Below are positions 35,701 to 47,165 of a DNA stretch of 64,000 nt, in pieces; the first letter of the stretch is position 1, and the number at the start of each line of letters is the position of its first letter. This stretch comes from Isoperla grammatica (Eukaryota; Arthropoda; Insecta; Plecoptera; Perlodidae). Location of the stretch: the NCBI GenBank assembly GCA_945910005.1, contig OX246744.1, positions 1,360,492 through 1,424,491 of the forward strand. Direction: 5' to 3'. The position numbers and the translations under genes are program-made. Below the pieces are notes generated by a model that worked only from the letters and a program-made list of their open reading frames with translations, did no database searches and was not told where the DNA came from.

Positions 35701-37029
35701 AGGATTACGAACTCCATGGACAAGTAGCCTACAGGGTCATGGTCAATCGAAAGAGGCGAAACATTTTAAATTCAAATTTGCGTGCAAAATGGCCAGAAAA
35801 CAGCTCTCTAACATGAATTAATAAAACTAAATAAATATCAATACATTGTTATTCACATTAATTTTAATTAATACATATAAGGTATTTAAATGAATGTGGG
35901 TACATTTTTGTAGTCATGTTTTGCCTATACCCGGTCGTATTTCGTCAGCCGCCTGTTGACGGAATCAACTCTGCTGACTGTGAATTGAGTGAGTGTGTGA
36001 GTCGGCGTCCGCGAATGCGACCCCCATGTGTCGAGGGCTAGCCCCACTGTTACAATCGACCGCGTCGTCTTTATTGACAGAATACCGGGACACAAAAACC
36101 CGTTAAAATACGTATTTACCTCACACTAGAGTTCGCCGAGCCCCCGGGCCAGGGGGTGAGAGGACCCCGGCAGTCAACTATTGGGGCCCCAACGAGGCAA
36201 CCTGTCTGGGCTGTATCACGGGGGCTGGGGGGGCGAGCACCGTCCCTGACATTTATACCGGGGCTGTCACGCGGCGGGGGGGGGGGGGGGGACATAAAGG
36301 TCAGACGCCGTCGCCTACCCAACCTACAAGCACAGATAACTAATTAAAACATTTCGTCCCTTGTTATCTGTGGAACTTACAGGGATAGTCCAGGTATTAC
36401 GAGCAGTGGTCGAGTTGCGGGACGAGGGGGTGCGATAGGAAGCCACCACCCCCCCCCCCAAAACAAAAACTGCTTCAACCACTCATTGTAGGGCAACACA
36501 TTTGTGACCCCTCAAGGCTCCAAGCACCGCGGTGCCGGTACGCACCCCTAATTGAGATCAAGTAGATGATTTTGCATTTTGTGCGTTTTTTTTTTACTAA
36601 ATTTCGTAAGTAAATAACGGTTTACAATAGACGATGAAATATATATAGTGCCTGTTAGACATAGAGTGCCCACATTACCCGCGGCGCAACTGCTAAACTA
36701 CAGAAGTGATTGATTTCTGTCGCCTGGTGTATCAGCACAACAACACTTGTCGCGTCCTAGACACGACCTTTGCTCAGGGCACGTAACAAGTAGCTGCACG
36801 CTTACGTAATGTCGAGCATTGAGCCGTGGACATGTCCGCTGTACCTTATCGACGTCGGCAAAGGTCAACACTGTAAAGTGTACATACCTACACGATAAGA
36901 CACACCTCTCAGTTTCCGCGGGACTCAAATATCTACAGAGCCATTTGAATTTAACGACGTAGGTACTCGACATATTACGTCGGTGGTGGTGGAGGCGGGG
37001 GGGGGGGGGGGGGGGAGGTGGAAGGAAAG
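35701..37029. other. Intergenic, G-rich in places
   Basis: G runs of 16 (36276-36291) and 19 (36997-37015) and a C run near 36450. A GC-rich patch at 36120-36300 does not show a supported gene. Confidence 0.4.
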
Positions 37030-37240
37030 GGGCAATTAGGAGGGTGGGGAGGAAAAGTGAAAGGGAAGGACGTGGACTGCCTTTCGTCTGGCTTCTCCAC
37101 CTCAACCTGTCCGGCTAGGGTGCCCCTACCAGAACTTCTGGTAGGGCCACCCCTCAGGCGGGCGGAAGTTCCACCGACATAGCTCTCGGGATCAGCAAAA
37201 CACACAAACCTGCCCACCACGATAAGGTAACAGTCCCTTG
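37030..37240 (-). repeat. Dispersed repeat R (possible LINE leader), copy 1
   Basis: Plus-strand words GACGTGGACTGCCTTTCGTC, TGGCTTCTCCACCTCAACCT, CTACCAGAACTTCTGGTAGG, GACATAGCTCTCGGGATCA and CCACGATAAGGTA. Two more copies occur (42500 same orientation, 50325 opposite). On the minus strand this resembles 5' leaders of non-LTR retrotransposons seen in other animals (weak memory match). Confidence 0.55.
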
Positions 37241-37533
37241 GCAGGAGAGTGAAAATGAAAGTTATTATTAGCAACCATCGAAACGGAGTATATTACGTGT
37301 GTATCTACCCTGACAACATCCAGACGCGCATCATTTGTTGATACTAGTGTTGTTACTTGTTCGAAGGAGACGAACAAACCTTCTCAACGGTTTTCAAGCT
37401 ACCTAAATACCTGCAACCACTCAACTGAACACAGAGAGCATCTCCACCCAAACCTCGAGCTGTAATGCGTAGAGATACGGGAGACAGTGGCCACACCACA
37501 GCACAGCACAGCACAGCACACATCTGTCTTATT

Positions 37534-37565
<32 letters not shown>

Positions 37566-37732
37566 CACCAGCCAGCTCGGCATGTCCAAGGATACGCCCG
37601 ATAAACACGTGCTAACTAAGCGCTATCGCCAGTGACTTGACACACCGCAGACTATACACTGCATGTTAGGAGGTACAATCGTAGCCACGCCAATCTTGTG
37701 GGGAACGTGCAACTGACGTAACAGCCGAACTA

Positions 37733-38002
37733 CAACAATGGAATAAATGAATTGAACTGGTGGACAAACAACAAGCTGTCAAAGTAATATATCTTTGAAA
37801 ATAATGAGGAGAAACAATTAGTTGTAACGATAGTAACTGCTCGCCAGTTAAAATTTATGTTCAGTAATGGACAGCAACTATCTGAAAGTTTGTAAACGTT
37901 CTGAACGTTTGTTTTTTCCAACTTCAGAACTTCATATATTTTTTTAACACCTTGTTTGTCCATCGGTTTAATTCTTTTGTTTCATTGTTGTGTTATGGTG
38001 TT
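37733..38002 (+). mobile_element. MITE family F, copy 2
   Basis: ACAACAATGGAATAAATGAA, GACAAACAACAAGCTGTCAA at the left; CCTTGTTTGTCCATCGG and TTTGTTTCATTGTTGTG at the right. Confidence 0.75.
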
Positions 38003-38184
38003 GCAACCTATAAGCGCTTTATCAAACACATCATAGCCTAATCTCTGACGTTACAGGTGGTCGAATTGCAACTACTTGTCGTTTTTACGGTTCAATAATC
38101 GAGTGTTGAGTGGCGAGGGGTGTCGTCGCTCGTCACCCCTGGTAAAAGTTATGCACGCGGACTCCCGACTGTTTTACACACGAG

Positions 38185-38262
38185 GTTATGTTGTTGTTGT
38201 TGTTGTCGTTGTCGTTGTCGTTGTTGTTGTTGTTGTCGTCGTTGTTGTTGTTGTTATAGTGG
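38185..38262 (+). repeat. (GTT/GTC)n triplet repeat
   Basis: About 26 triplets of GTT with interspersed GTC. The Val-, Cys- or Asn-rich peptides it can encode are not evidence of a gene. Confidence 0.95.
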
Positions 38263-38667
38263 AGTGCGCAAGTGTTGGGACGAGACGATTGAGGTCAAGT
38301 GGTCCACGCCAAGCGAACCGATCGCAGTTAATTAACTCAATGGTCTCGTTCATTCGTTGCAATCTTCTCTACCCGTCATGCAATGCACTTCGCGCGACTA
38401 CTGTCATATTTTTCTCATATACGGCGCGAACCTCGACGAAAACACTTTATTGAATTTCCAATTTTTATTGTGCAGATAGTACGAAATTGCAATTTTTTTA
38501 TATATAAAATCCATTAAAACCCCCACTATTGAAGTTGCTCGTGATGAGAAATGATCCCCGACCATAACTTAGGGGTCGTCAATGAAGGGAAGGGACACTT
38601 TCGAAATATTGGCGGTACAACCCGGAGTATTGTCGGCGACAATCTCGCCGTTAGCAGGGTGGGGACA

Positions 38668-38845
38668 GACCCCTACCAAGCGTGGCGCGTACCATCACGG
38701 CGGACCAATGAGAAGAGACCCCTACCAAGCGTGGCGCGTACCATCACGGCGGACCAATGAGAAGAGACCGCTACCAAGCGTGGCGCGTACCATCACGGCG
38801 GACCAATGAGAAGAGACCCCTACCAAGCGTGGCGCGTAAATTTAC
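38668..38845 (+). repeat. Tandem repeat, 49-bp units, about 3.6 copies
   Basis: CTACCAAGCGTGGCGCGTAC then CATCACGGCGGACCAATGAG and AAGAGACC. Units are almost identical. Smaller tandem runs follow: GCGGGTGTA four times at about 38968-39003, and a 33-bp doublet (AGTGCAACCGTTGACTGTCT) at 39068-39130. Confidence 0.92.
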
Positions 38846-39227
38846 CATCACGGAACAATTATTTATCTGTGATCACGGCGAACTCCGGCTCAAACTGTGC
38901 CTGATCCATTATTTACACGAGATCCATTATTTACACGAGATTGAGTAAAGACTTCTGGGAAGCGCGCGCGGGTGTAGCGGGTGTAGCGGGTGTAGCGGGT
39001 GTAGCGTGACCGACGCGTCATCATTTACTTTCGATAACTTTCTCGAGAAGAAGACTATTCTCGTGCCTCGAGTGCAGCCGTTGACTGTCTTGTGTCTACG
39101 AGTGCAACCGTTGACTGTCTTGTGTCTACGACCGAGGACGCGGGATTGCGACGGGAACGTCTCACTCGGGTCGATTCCTTTTACAAATAATTAAATCCAA
39201 TCAATTGAAGACCGTCCACAAGACCCT

Positions 39228-39355
39228 ATTGAAGACTCGAGCTAGCAAATAGATAGCGCTGCTAAGCAACCTCCTTATCTGCGCCATCGATGATTTAACA
39301 ATAAAACATCAACAATGAACAATTGACTCCCCCCTCATAATAATTTATCTGCAGG
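39228..39355 (-). mobile_element. MITE family E, copy 4 (reverse, truncated)
   Basis: ATAGATAGCGCTGCTAAGCA and GCGCCATCGATGATTTAACA match the copy at 34145; the outer end is missing. Confidence 0.6.
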
Positions 39356-39410
39356 CAAATCGTTGCAACGGTGTTATTGTGTGTTGACATGCGTGCGATT
39401 TTATTTACTT

Positions 39411-39606
39411 AAGGGCTGGTCCACACAGATTTTTAAGACACACGATTTAAGGTTTAACGCGTAGTCGTAAAGTTGGATCATAGGAAACACGTACTGGCGT
39501 TCACACAAAGTTTTAGTTTTAAGACGTTGTTTTCATTGTTGTTTTTAAAACAACGTCTTAAAACCTTATGCATTATGTCTTAAAAATCTGTGTGGACCAG
39601 CCTTTA
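39411..39606 (+). mobile_element. MITE family D, copy 1
   Basis: Inverted ends GGCTGGTCCACACAGATTTT and AAAATCTGTGTGGACCAGCC, about 30 bp; interior GTAGTCGTAAAGTTGGATCA. Three copies in the window. Confidence 0.85.
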
Positions 39607-39844
39607 CGTATTAATTGCTAAACATCTTGTAACTGTTTGACAGTACATGGGGAAATATATTGTTGTACACACATACACGTGATATTACAACGTGCAGATA
39701 GAGATGATATGTGTCGTAATGGATACAGACACTGGCAGAAGAGAGGAATACACGAAAAGCTATTTCAAACCAATCTAGAGATTCACAGTTCATTAGTTAC
39801 AAAGAACAAAACACGCGATAGAATAGAATAACAAAGTCATCGAT

Positions 39845-40327
39845 GGACACAATATTTGACAATAGTCTGGTGACCCAACAGATCGACGGTTTCACAACCA
39901 ACGAGGCTCGGAGAAAGATAAACAAGGTCAACTCGAACTAGATTACAACATAATCTTCGGTCAAACCGTGAATCTGCGTCTGTTGGTCATCGGCTATTTA
40001 TAATACAACAACAACAACATCAACGCGACACAAAACTATTGTACGGCTCCGCGGTAGCCACAACGTTCGCGCAGTGTTTGTACCGGAGATCCGAAATAGC
40101 CATTATGGATCAATCTCACAGCTCACTAGAAAAGTATAGACGAGATACGCATTTATTTATTTAACGTCTATTCTAGATCCAGTTACAAAAATGATTCATT
40201 ACAAAGGAGGACAATAAATAAAAACGATACAATTTACAATGTTAAACAATCTTTGGTTAAACGATAGAGAAAAAAAACTGCAAAGAAAATTAAAAATAGC
40301 AAAAGATGACACAGTTAAAGAGGATAA
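39845..40327. other. Intergenic stretch without a supported gene
   Basis: Unique AT-rich sequence, (CAA)n at about 40004-40020. A part at 40150-40260 resembles the reversed A/T-rich tail of a non-LTR element seen also near 51070. Confidence 0.35.
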
Positions 40328-40461
40328 GGGCCGGTCTTAAAATCTCCTGATAGGATAGTTATTTGTAGAAATTAAACTATTTAGAGGATTTCAAGAGTTT
40401 TGATTGGTCGTTGCCATGTAGAGAACAAGCTAGTTATTGGGGCATTGTAAGACTGGATATA
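40328..40461 (-). mobile_element. MITE family C, copy 4 (reverse)
   Basis: GGGCCGGTCTTAAAATCTCC start, GCATTGTAAGACTGGAT end, GATTGGTCGTTGCCATG interior as at 21989. Confidence 0.75.
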
Positions 40462-41047
40462 AGAACAATATAATTGTAATTGTAACAGATATGTATAGAA
40501 ATGAAAAGAATGACAGAAGAGAAGAAAGAATGGAGATGTTTGTTTCAAATCAATTTACGATTGTTTGATAACATCAAGACAAACCGAGTATAAAATAAAA
40601 TATAAAAAATAAAGTTAGACAATTGGTTCGCTCCTATATGAATTTGTTTCGCACTTAATTAACCAAAATGTAAATACAATTTTATAAAAGCTGAAGTTCT
40701 CCAAATCCTAATAATATTACGGGCTCGCTCCACTTTCAAGTCCCAACATTGCGTATATACAACTCTTCGGCGTCGTGTCGTGTGTTGTTAACATTTCACA
40801 CGACTAATGGTTCGGGGCTAAAACAGACTTAAACCGTAAACGATATCTTCAATTAGCGCAGAGTAAATTACACACACACACATTTCACCGGCAATTTACG
40901 CGACTCGGTTCCGAGAATTGGAACGTCGAAAGGTACGCAGTTTGTTCTGCCATCGAAACACGAAACTGTTGTATATGTATGCGATAGTTTCACCGACAGA
41001 AACTATCACTGAAGGCGATGTTGTTGGAGGTCCGTCCATGTTACCAT

Positions 41048-41248
41048 AAAGGCTGGTCCACACAGATTGTTAATTAAGACATAAAACATAAGGTTTTAAG
41101 ACTTTGTTTTAAAAACAACAATGAAAACAACGTCTTATAACTAAAACTTTGTGTGAACGCCAGTACGTGTTTCCTGCGATCCAACTTTACGACTACGCGT
41201 TAAACTTTAAATCTTACGTTTAAAAAATCTGTGTGGACCATCCTTAAG
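41048..41248 (-). mobile_element. MITE family D, copy 2 (reverse)
   Basis: AGGCTGGTCCACACAGATTG start, TCTGTGTGGACCATCC end; the interior is reversed relative to 39411. Confidence 0.85.
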
Positions 41249-42058
41249 ATACGTAACTCACTGCTATATGGACGTAGGTACCAAAACTGATTCTCTTTTG
41301 AGATTTTAACAATGGATTATTCTCGGAACGTCGCCAAATGACTACTTACGTCCAATGGGTTTAGAGATACTCGCGTACTTTCTTGTTATAGCCATCAATA
41401 TCAATGACATAAGCCAGGCGAGGAACGAGCATATGTCTTAGGACCTCCATTCAGTTAGATATCTTGCTTGGTATCAACATTTATATTTATGGTCCGTCAA
41501 TCCCCTAGCTGGTTGAGGTTCGGTAGACCTCACAGTCTCATGGGTGTACACGAACATCGGCATTATCGTGTAGGTTTTCTAATCAAATATAGGACAACCG
41601 TATAATATAAACGTTTGATTGAAAAGAGTTGCGTCACTAAAGTTGTCCCAACGTATAAATAATCCTATCCTGACGATTGCTTCACTAGTAAAACAAAACA
41701 TGTCATCTCGTAGATAATCTGTATAGTGATGGTGTCTTCTGCTCTTCCTAATGAATCTTTCTTTGTAACAATAAATATTTCCGTGTAAAAACATTGTCTT
41801 ATTTTGTTGCAACGCGCCAGTATATAACAACACATTTTAGAAAACGAAAATACTGTATTGTATAACAGAGAAACATTCATATAAGAGAGAGCAGTAAATG
41901 CTCTAGGAGATATAATTTCTTTTCTTTTACTCTGATACAATAATTTCAAAGTCTCAGCATTTTGAAGCGATTACCGACTGCGGCTAGAATGTGTTTTGCG
42001 CGGCGCGGTCGCTGGAAGGGAATGCACCCCCCGCCCACCTACCCCGTTAGGCACACAA

Positions 42059-42059
42059 G

Positions 42060-42093
<34 letters not shown>
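42059..42093 (+). repeat. (TTG)n microsatellite
   Basis: Eleven to twelve TTG triplets in a row. Confidence 0.95.
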
Positions 42094-42499
42094 CACCCTC
42101 TAGTGCCCCCCTGTGTGTTGAACATGAACGGCCGTAGCGTAACGCGGCCCCCAGGTTAATAACCCCGCACGGCTTACTGGATCGATCACATATATAATAA
42201 TATACAGTACACAGTACAGACAGTATTCTGCGTCCAGACGTATGGGAGGGACGATACAGCCTCACGTGACGTCACATTATGTGTTAGCATCTCAGACGAA
42301 TAAGAGCATCATGAAATATAGAGTTCTAACACGTGTATATAATATATGTCCCCCAAAAAAGCTTACCTACGATTATTTGTATTTAGTTTATTATATGATC
42401 GACGGTCGAGGACGTCGCCAAGTGCGTGGTCATAATAATAATAAGAGGTCGGCGGGTGATTATTGGAGGCAAGCGACAAGTACACGAGAACACAGGGAT

Positions 42500-42660
42500 G
42501 AACAGAGAAAGGTGAGGACGTGGACTGCCTTTCTTCTGGCTTCTCCACCTCGACCTGTCCCTACCAGAAGAAGCATACGCTTCCGCCGGCATAGCTCACG
42601 GGATCACCATTTAGGCCACACGAACCTGCCCAAGGCGATGCTGAATGGGCAACGATAAGT
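42500..42660 (-). repeat. Dispersed repeat R, copy 2
   Basis: GACGTGGACTGCCTTTCTTC, TGGCTTCTCCACCTCGACCT, CGGCATAGCTCACGGGATCA, CCCAAGGCGATG. About 30 bases are missing relative to copy 1 in the CTACCAGAA part. Confidence 0.55.
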
Positions 42661-42831
42661 TTATCACCGGTTTCGGTAGTTAGAAGAAGGCGATGAGCCA
42701 ATCACCGCCTTGCATTCGCCTTCAGTAACGACCAAAACCGCTGATAACCTTATCGTCGGCCATACAGAATATCCCTGAAGGTAGCAGCAAGTTACGAAAA
42801 TGTTCCTTTTAATTGTATAATTGTAAACCAC

Positions 42832-44051
42832 CAGTGGCGGTTCTAGCGTAAGGGCACAAGGGCACGTGCCCCCCTCCTGAGACTCACGGAAATATCTTTA
42901 ATTATAACTTTATAAGTTATTATTTGGTACATCAAATACGTTGTTGTGGCAACTTTCTAATTTAAATTTCGATGAACATATATTCATTTTTTGGTGCACT
43001 TTGTTTATATTTGGGAGAATATTGGTCGTAGAAGTAATTTCATTGCTTGCGCCAGCTACGATTCTGCAGTGTCCACTGTCCAGGCTAAACAGCGTTGTGC
43101 CCTCGTATTTCAACAGTTCAGACCCCCAGGCACTGTTTGGAGCTAGACCCTTATGGACGAAATACATTGGCAGGGGGCACATCTAACGCGTAGCCACCAC
43201 CGACACCGAAGCTGAGAGAGCAAAGAAACCCAACCAGGCAGAAGACCTTTTCTAAGAAATATTCAAGTAGATGTTTGAGTAAACACCAAGAACGATAATA
43301 TAGACCTCGGCACGGACTTATTAGGGAGTCAAATGGTAGAAAATGTTACTTAAATTCAAAGTCTCCTTTTTTTAGTTTAGAAGTGTATCTGGCTAGAAAG
43401 ACATGGCACTCCTTTCATTCAATAAGCGGATACACAACAAGGAGTGGTAACTAAAAAACGGTCATTTATGCTATTTTAAAAACTAAATTACTGGCGAAGT
43501 GTGTTGTTGTCACAGTATTGTCATTCAGTAGGTATTCGGTTATCGTACGAGTGAGTTGTGTTACTGCCGTGTTCGCATTTGTGTATTATGTTTGTGTCGT
43601 AATATTGTAGTGTTTTCGTAAACATGAATTCTGTGGCGCATATTTTAAGTTGTGAACATCAAATTAGCTACGATCAAAAACTAGATATTAAAAAACTGGG
43701 ACCTCCAGTACCTCATCTTAATTTGGAGCAAACTTCGAAGGGAAAAAATAGAACTTATTGCCGAAAATTCCTAACTAGCTAGGTACCGGTACTCTCTGCC
43801 TTAGCCGTGCTGACAATTGAAAACAATACTTATAAATACGATTCCTGACTTCAATAACGTCGTAATCGAGAGGTTTGCTCGAGACAAAAACAGAAGAATG
43901 GTTTTATCTACCCGCTACCGATGGGTGAGTAACGTGTCGTTCTTACATTTCCTTAGTAAATAAAATTCTACTTTTTTAGTGATGAGTAGGGGGGGGGGGG
44001 GGGTAAATTACGTTGTGCCCCCTGCAATTTGGATGTTACGAGCCGCCACTG
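42832..44051 (+). mobile_element. hAT element with 8-bp target duplication, internally deleted
   Basis: The 1220-bp element is flanked by the identical 8-mer TAAACCAC (42824-42831 and 44052-44059). Its ends are CAGTGGCGG[T/C]TC and the complement. An 8-bp duplication and CAGTGG ends are hallmarks of hAT elements. Inside it keeps an N-terminal transposase piece (43624-43782) and what looks like the transposase C-terminal tail (43847-43921), but the whole catalytic core between is gone. A G run lies at 43989-44003. An internal end-like block at about 43168-43200 (GGGGGCACATCTAACGCGTA then GCCACCAC) resembles the right terminus, hinting at a second, shorter element sharing the left end. Confidence 0.85.
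43624..43782 (+). pseudogene. hAT transposase N-terminal fragment (TTF/ZMYM type)
   Basis: A 52-residue open frame from ATG to TAG. It contains YDQKLDIKKLGPPVPHLNL and then a KGKNRTYCRKF block. A K-LG-P-P-L-L-Q spacing followed by R-Y-R-F is the entry to the TTF-type zinc finger in ZMYM-like hAT transposases. The zinc-binding Cys residues that should follow are missing. After a gap of about 60 bases the plus strand reads DFNNVVIERFARDKNRRMVL in another stretch (43847-43906), which resembles the very C-terminus of the same transposase group. So the element kept both protein ends and lost the middle. Confidence 0.6.
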
Positions 44052-44349
44052 TAAACCACACTGAATCACCTTACAACGTCCGGACTAAAGACAGACATAA
44101 GAACCAAGAAAGTGGCTCTTACACGGGACGGACTATAGAATAGCCGACTCGAGTCGCGCTACCCCCAGCGCTGAGTCACGCGGTCTAGGGGGGGAGCTTC
44201 GTCACCCCAATGTTATGTGACGGCGTGGAGATTCCTAACCGACTGCGCAGGATCGTGTGTAGTCTACAGAGCAGGTAATATCTCAAATATGTTATACGAC
44301 TAAAATGAAGAGCTACAGTTTTGTAAATGAACGTATACTGTTTTTACCC

Positions 44350-44512
44350 AGGTCGAGGTGGGGGTCCCTCCTCGTGGTGACCAGTGCCCGCAAAGAGGGC
44401 TCTCGCGTCGCGTGCATATCTTCGCTCGTCTCTTTGCTTCTCTTGTCTTCTCTTTCTCTTTCGACTCTTCTCTTTCCCCATCAATGACGGACCTCTGTGC
44501 GACCTAAGCGTC
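44350..44512 (+). repeat. Dispersed repeat Q, copy 2
   Basis: GGTCGAGGTGGGGGTCCCTC, CGTGGTGACC, AGAGGGCTCT, a longer CT-rich tract and CTGTGCGACCTAAG, in the order seen at 12055. Confidence 0.6.
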
Positions 44513-44696
44513 CCCCATACCCTCATCAAACCATCCTAATGAATCTTGTTTCCTTCACGTGTGACGAACCTTATTCGACAGACGTCGCGTGTATGATTTA
44601 GCTGTCGACTACAACGAATAATAAAATTGATTAAATTAAAATCAAAATTAATTATTAAGTATTATTAAAATTAAGATTAATAAAATTAATTAAGAA

Positions 44697-44957
44697 AATT
44701 AATTATAAAAACAATGTACAGTTTGCTTGCTCCCTAGCGGGGTTTACAAATGTGCGCGCTCCGTCTCACAAACCCTCTTGGTTCAGTTGGTTGGTACCGG
44801 TACGTAACGTTGTTTGGACGTTCATGTAGTCAGACAAGCAGGCGAGACGGACTAACATTCCAAACAACAACCAAGAGGGTTTGTGAGACGGAGCGCGCAC
44901 ATTTGTAAACCGCGCTAGGGAGCAAGCAAACTGTACATTGTTTTATAATTAATTTTA
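44697..44957. mobile_element. Foldback element with about 90-bp arms
   Basis: Left arm 44697-44783 and right arm 44869-44957 are almost exact reverse complements (ACAATGTACAGTTTGCTTGC on the outside, CACAAACCCTCTTGGTT inside). The loop is about 85 bp. Only about two differences (a G-G versus C-G step in the middle) separate the arms. Confidence 0.85.
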
Positions 44958-45681
44958 TTTATCTTAATTTTAATTTAACGGTACGGGTCAACCGACACCG
45001 CGCCGCATTGACCACGACCACTGTGCCGAGAGAGAAAGTATAACTTTTATTAATTGTTGTCTCACTTATCCACACACGTACTAAGAAAGAAATCACAGGG
45101 GGAGGGTGAGGGGCAATCAATCCGTTACCCCCAATCAGATTCAAATCCGTGAGAACATGTGAGAAGAATAATTCCGCAAACGTTCAGATTACTACTCATA
45201 CAATAATGGTCCACGCAGCAGCTTGACGCGGAAGTCGGTCGCCCTTCCCACGAACTTACAACAATACAACTCGCTTTCAGTTTCCTCCCCTATTGCCGGC
45301 CACGCGTTCGTTTACATTGAATCATTCACGCTTTTTATTAATGTAATCCTCCCCTTGCCCCGCTGATACGAGCAAGGCAAGCTACTGTACATACGTAGGC
45401 GCCCGACTAATGTGCGGGATAATTGAAAAGGAATTGCCGAGGGCTAAATAAATCACAGCTTGCACCCCTAGATACGCCCGCCTGTCCTCGCGTGTATTCA
45501 GTAGGTATGCATCAAGGGTAGGCGAGAACATTATATTCTACACTCATTTTTTTTATCGCATTTGGCTACCGATTGTTAAATGTGTCATCGACGTGTACAT
45601 GTCGCCTCTTGATTTGCAAATCAGATTGAACCAAAAATACAATCATAACAATAGGGTGGATGCAGGAGAGCTGTTAGAGTT

Positions 45682-45808
45682 AAAAGCCGCGTTTTCACGA
45701 GACCAGTCGGCATGGCAAGTAACTGGCGGCAAGTTACTTGGAGCGCCGCTCGCAACTTGCCCCAAAAATCAGGCAGCTTACTCCAAGCTACTTGTGAAAA
45801 CGCGGCTT
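45682..45808. mobile_element. MITE with AAGCCGCGTTTTCAC ends
   Basis: 15-bp perfect inverted ends 127 bp apart. Inside, CAAGTAACTGGCGGCAAGTT repeats its own AAGTNAC word several times. Confidence 0.75.
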
Positions 45809-45934
45809 GAAGAGACATGATCTGTTTGACCCTTCTTCTACATCCAAATCCAATTAAACTCAACTATACATTTAGCGTTCTTACAGCTTCTAGTACCGAG
45901 ACTTCCTACCCGAAGTGTTACGAAGGGGGAGGGA

Positions 45935-46377
45935 GGGGGGGGGGGGGGGATCACTTTACAACCCTTGCACCAGGCCGGCGAGACGTCTGGTCGCGTCCAC
46001 ACTCATTCATTGATCAGCTCACTCAGACGTCGCGACTACTTGTCTGCCTGCGACGAGTACCCCCCCCCCCCCCTCATACTACGTCACGACACGACATAAC
46101 CCTTTCAGCACGACGACGAGGGTAATGCACCCTCGAGGACGCGATTGACTCTTCCCCCCCCCCCCCCCCGTACTATTGGCAGCGCAGTTGGTAAAGACAC
46201 CGCGCTGAAAACATCATTAGGATGGATACGGGATGGATACGGCCGGGGACAGTAATTTGCATTGTTGCTGGGTAGGGATTTAAATCCCGTCTAATCCTTT
46301 GTAATACATAAAACGTAGATTTTGTTTGGAGTTTTAACGAGGAACACGCATCGTAATATGACGTAGGGGGGGGGGGG
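45935..46377. repeat. Cluster of G and C homopolymer runs
   Basis: G run at 45935-45949, C runs at 46060-46073 and 46154-46169, G run at 46366-46377, all within 450 bp. Confidence 0.9.
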
Positions 46378-46505
46378 TGATGGGAGTAAAGGAACAAGAC
46401 AAACAATTACTTATATTTAAAGGGGGGTAAATGGGAGAGGAAAAAGTCGCCTCTTACGACTGGCAGTGTCACCCTGCGCCCGGACAAGAATAGATCTCGC
46501 CCCTA
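46181..46505 (+). mobile_element. tRNA-headed SINE with GTCGCCTCTTACGAC core
   Basis: A-box-like GCGCAGTTGGTAAAGACACC at 46187 and B-box-like GTAGGGATTTAAATCCC at about 46272. A core at 46448-46495 is shared with 7105-7160. The spacing between the two boxes is too long for a tRNA. Composition of head, body and core suggests a SINE of about 320 bp. Confidence 0.45.
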
Positions 46506-47120
46506 ATAAATAATGTAGCAGGAAAGCAAATCACTAATTAATACATTCGGCGGAAGAGAATATTAAGTAATATATTGAGAAAATTATAAATGAGTCAAAT
46601 AGGCCTATGTTGTTTGTTAGGAACTAAACCAAAAGATTTAAAATAAAAAATATAAATATTATTATGGGAAACTAATAATAATTAAATTAGTTAGAAAAAT
46701 AACTACAGAATATTTCAAACGTCATAAAACAGGTTTCAGTTCTTACGAAACGACATCCAACGACGAAATAACAAAACGTGACGTCCATGCCCAAGCCAGG
46801 GTGTCGAACGGGCTGCATGGATCGTTCTAGCCAGACAACTCAAATAGAAGATCGCCATCGTTACAGCGTTATTCGTACGGTTATAACTTAACTTGCATAA
46901 ATAAACATGGCTGGCTAATATGAACACCTGTTAGATATTTATTTGTGCACTAAATCGATGAAAAGCAAACTCTCCTTTCCGTCGTAACCACACAGGTTCC
47001 ACATGAACACATCTAAAGGGCTTCGTCCACCGAAACGTTTTACGCAAGATGACTCTATAAAGTAGATATGCGGGAATAAGAGAACAACGCATACACACTG
47101 CTCACTTTGGTGCATATTAC

Positions 47121-47165
47121 CTTGGCGTGTGGCTGGGCAGGCTTCCTGCGTACACTGTCCGCCAT
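47121..47165 (-). CDS. Possible first coding exon of a minus-strand gene
   Basis: On the minus strand an ATG at 47165-47163 in a strong context (GCGGGATGG) opens MADSVRRKPAQPHAK, ending in phase 0 at a good donor (AAG|GTAATA). One possible next exon ends at a TAA near 46942: after an AG at about 47061 it reads SSCVKRFGGRSPLDVFMW and then NLCGYDGKE. That acceptor is weak and the 50-residue product is not recognisable. I report only the first exon, and with low confidence. Confidence 0.25.

Noticed and set aside
38076..38453. 125-codon frame with a long Val run
   Set aside because: Driven by the GTT/GTC triplet repeat.
42047..42265. Asn-run frame near the TTG repeat
   Set aside because: Simple-repeat artefact.
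18361..42280. TGACGTCA words as CRE promoter sites
   Set aside because: Scattered, with no transcript start or gene next to them; expected to occur by chance in 64 kb.
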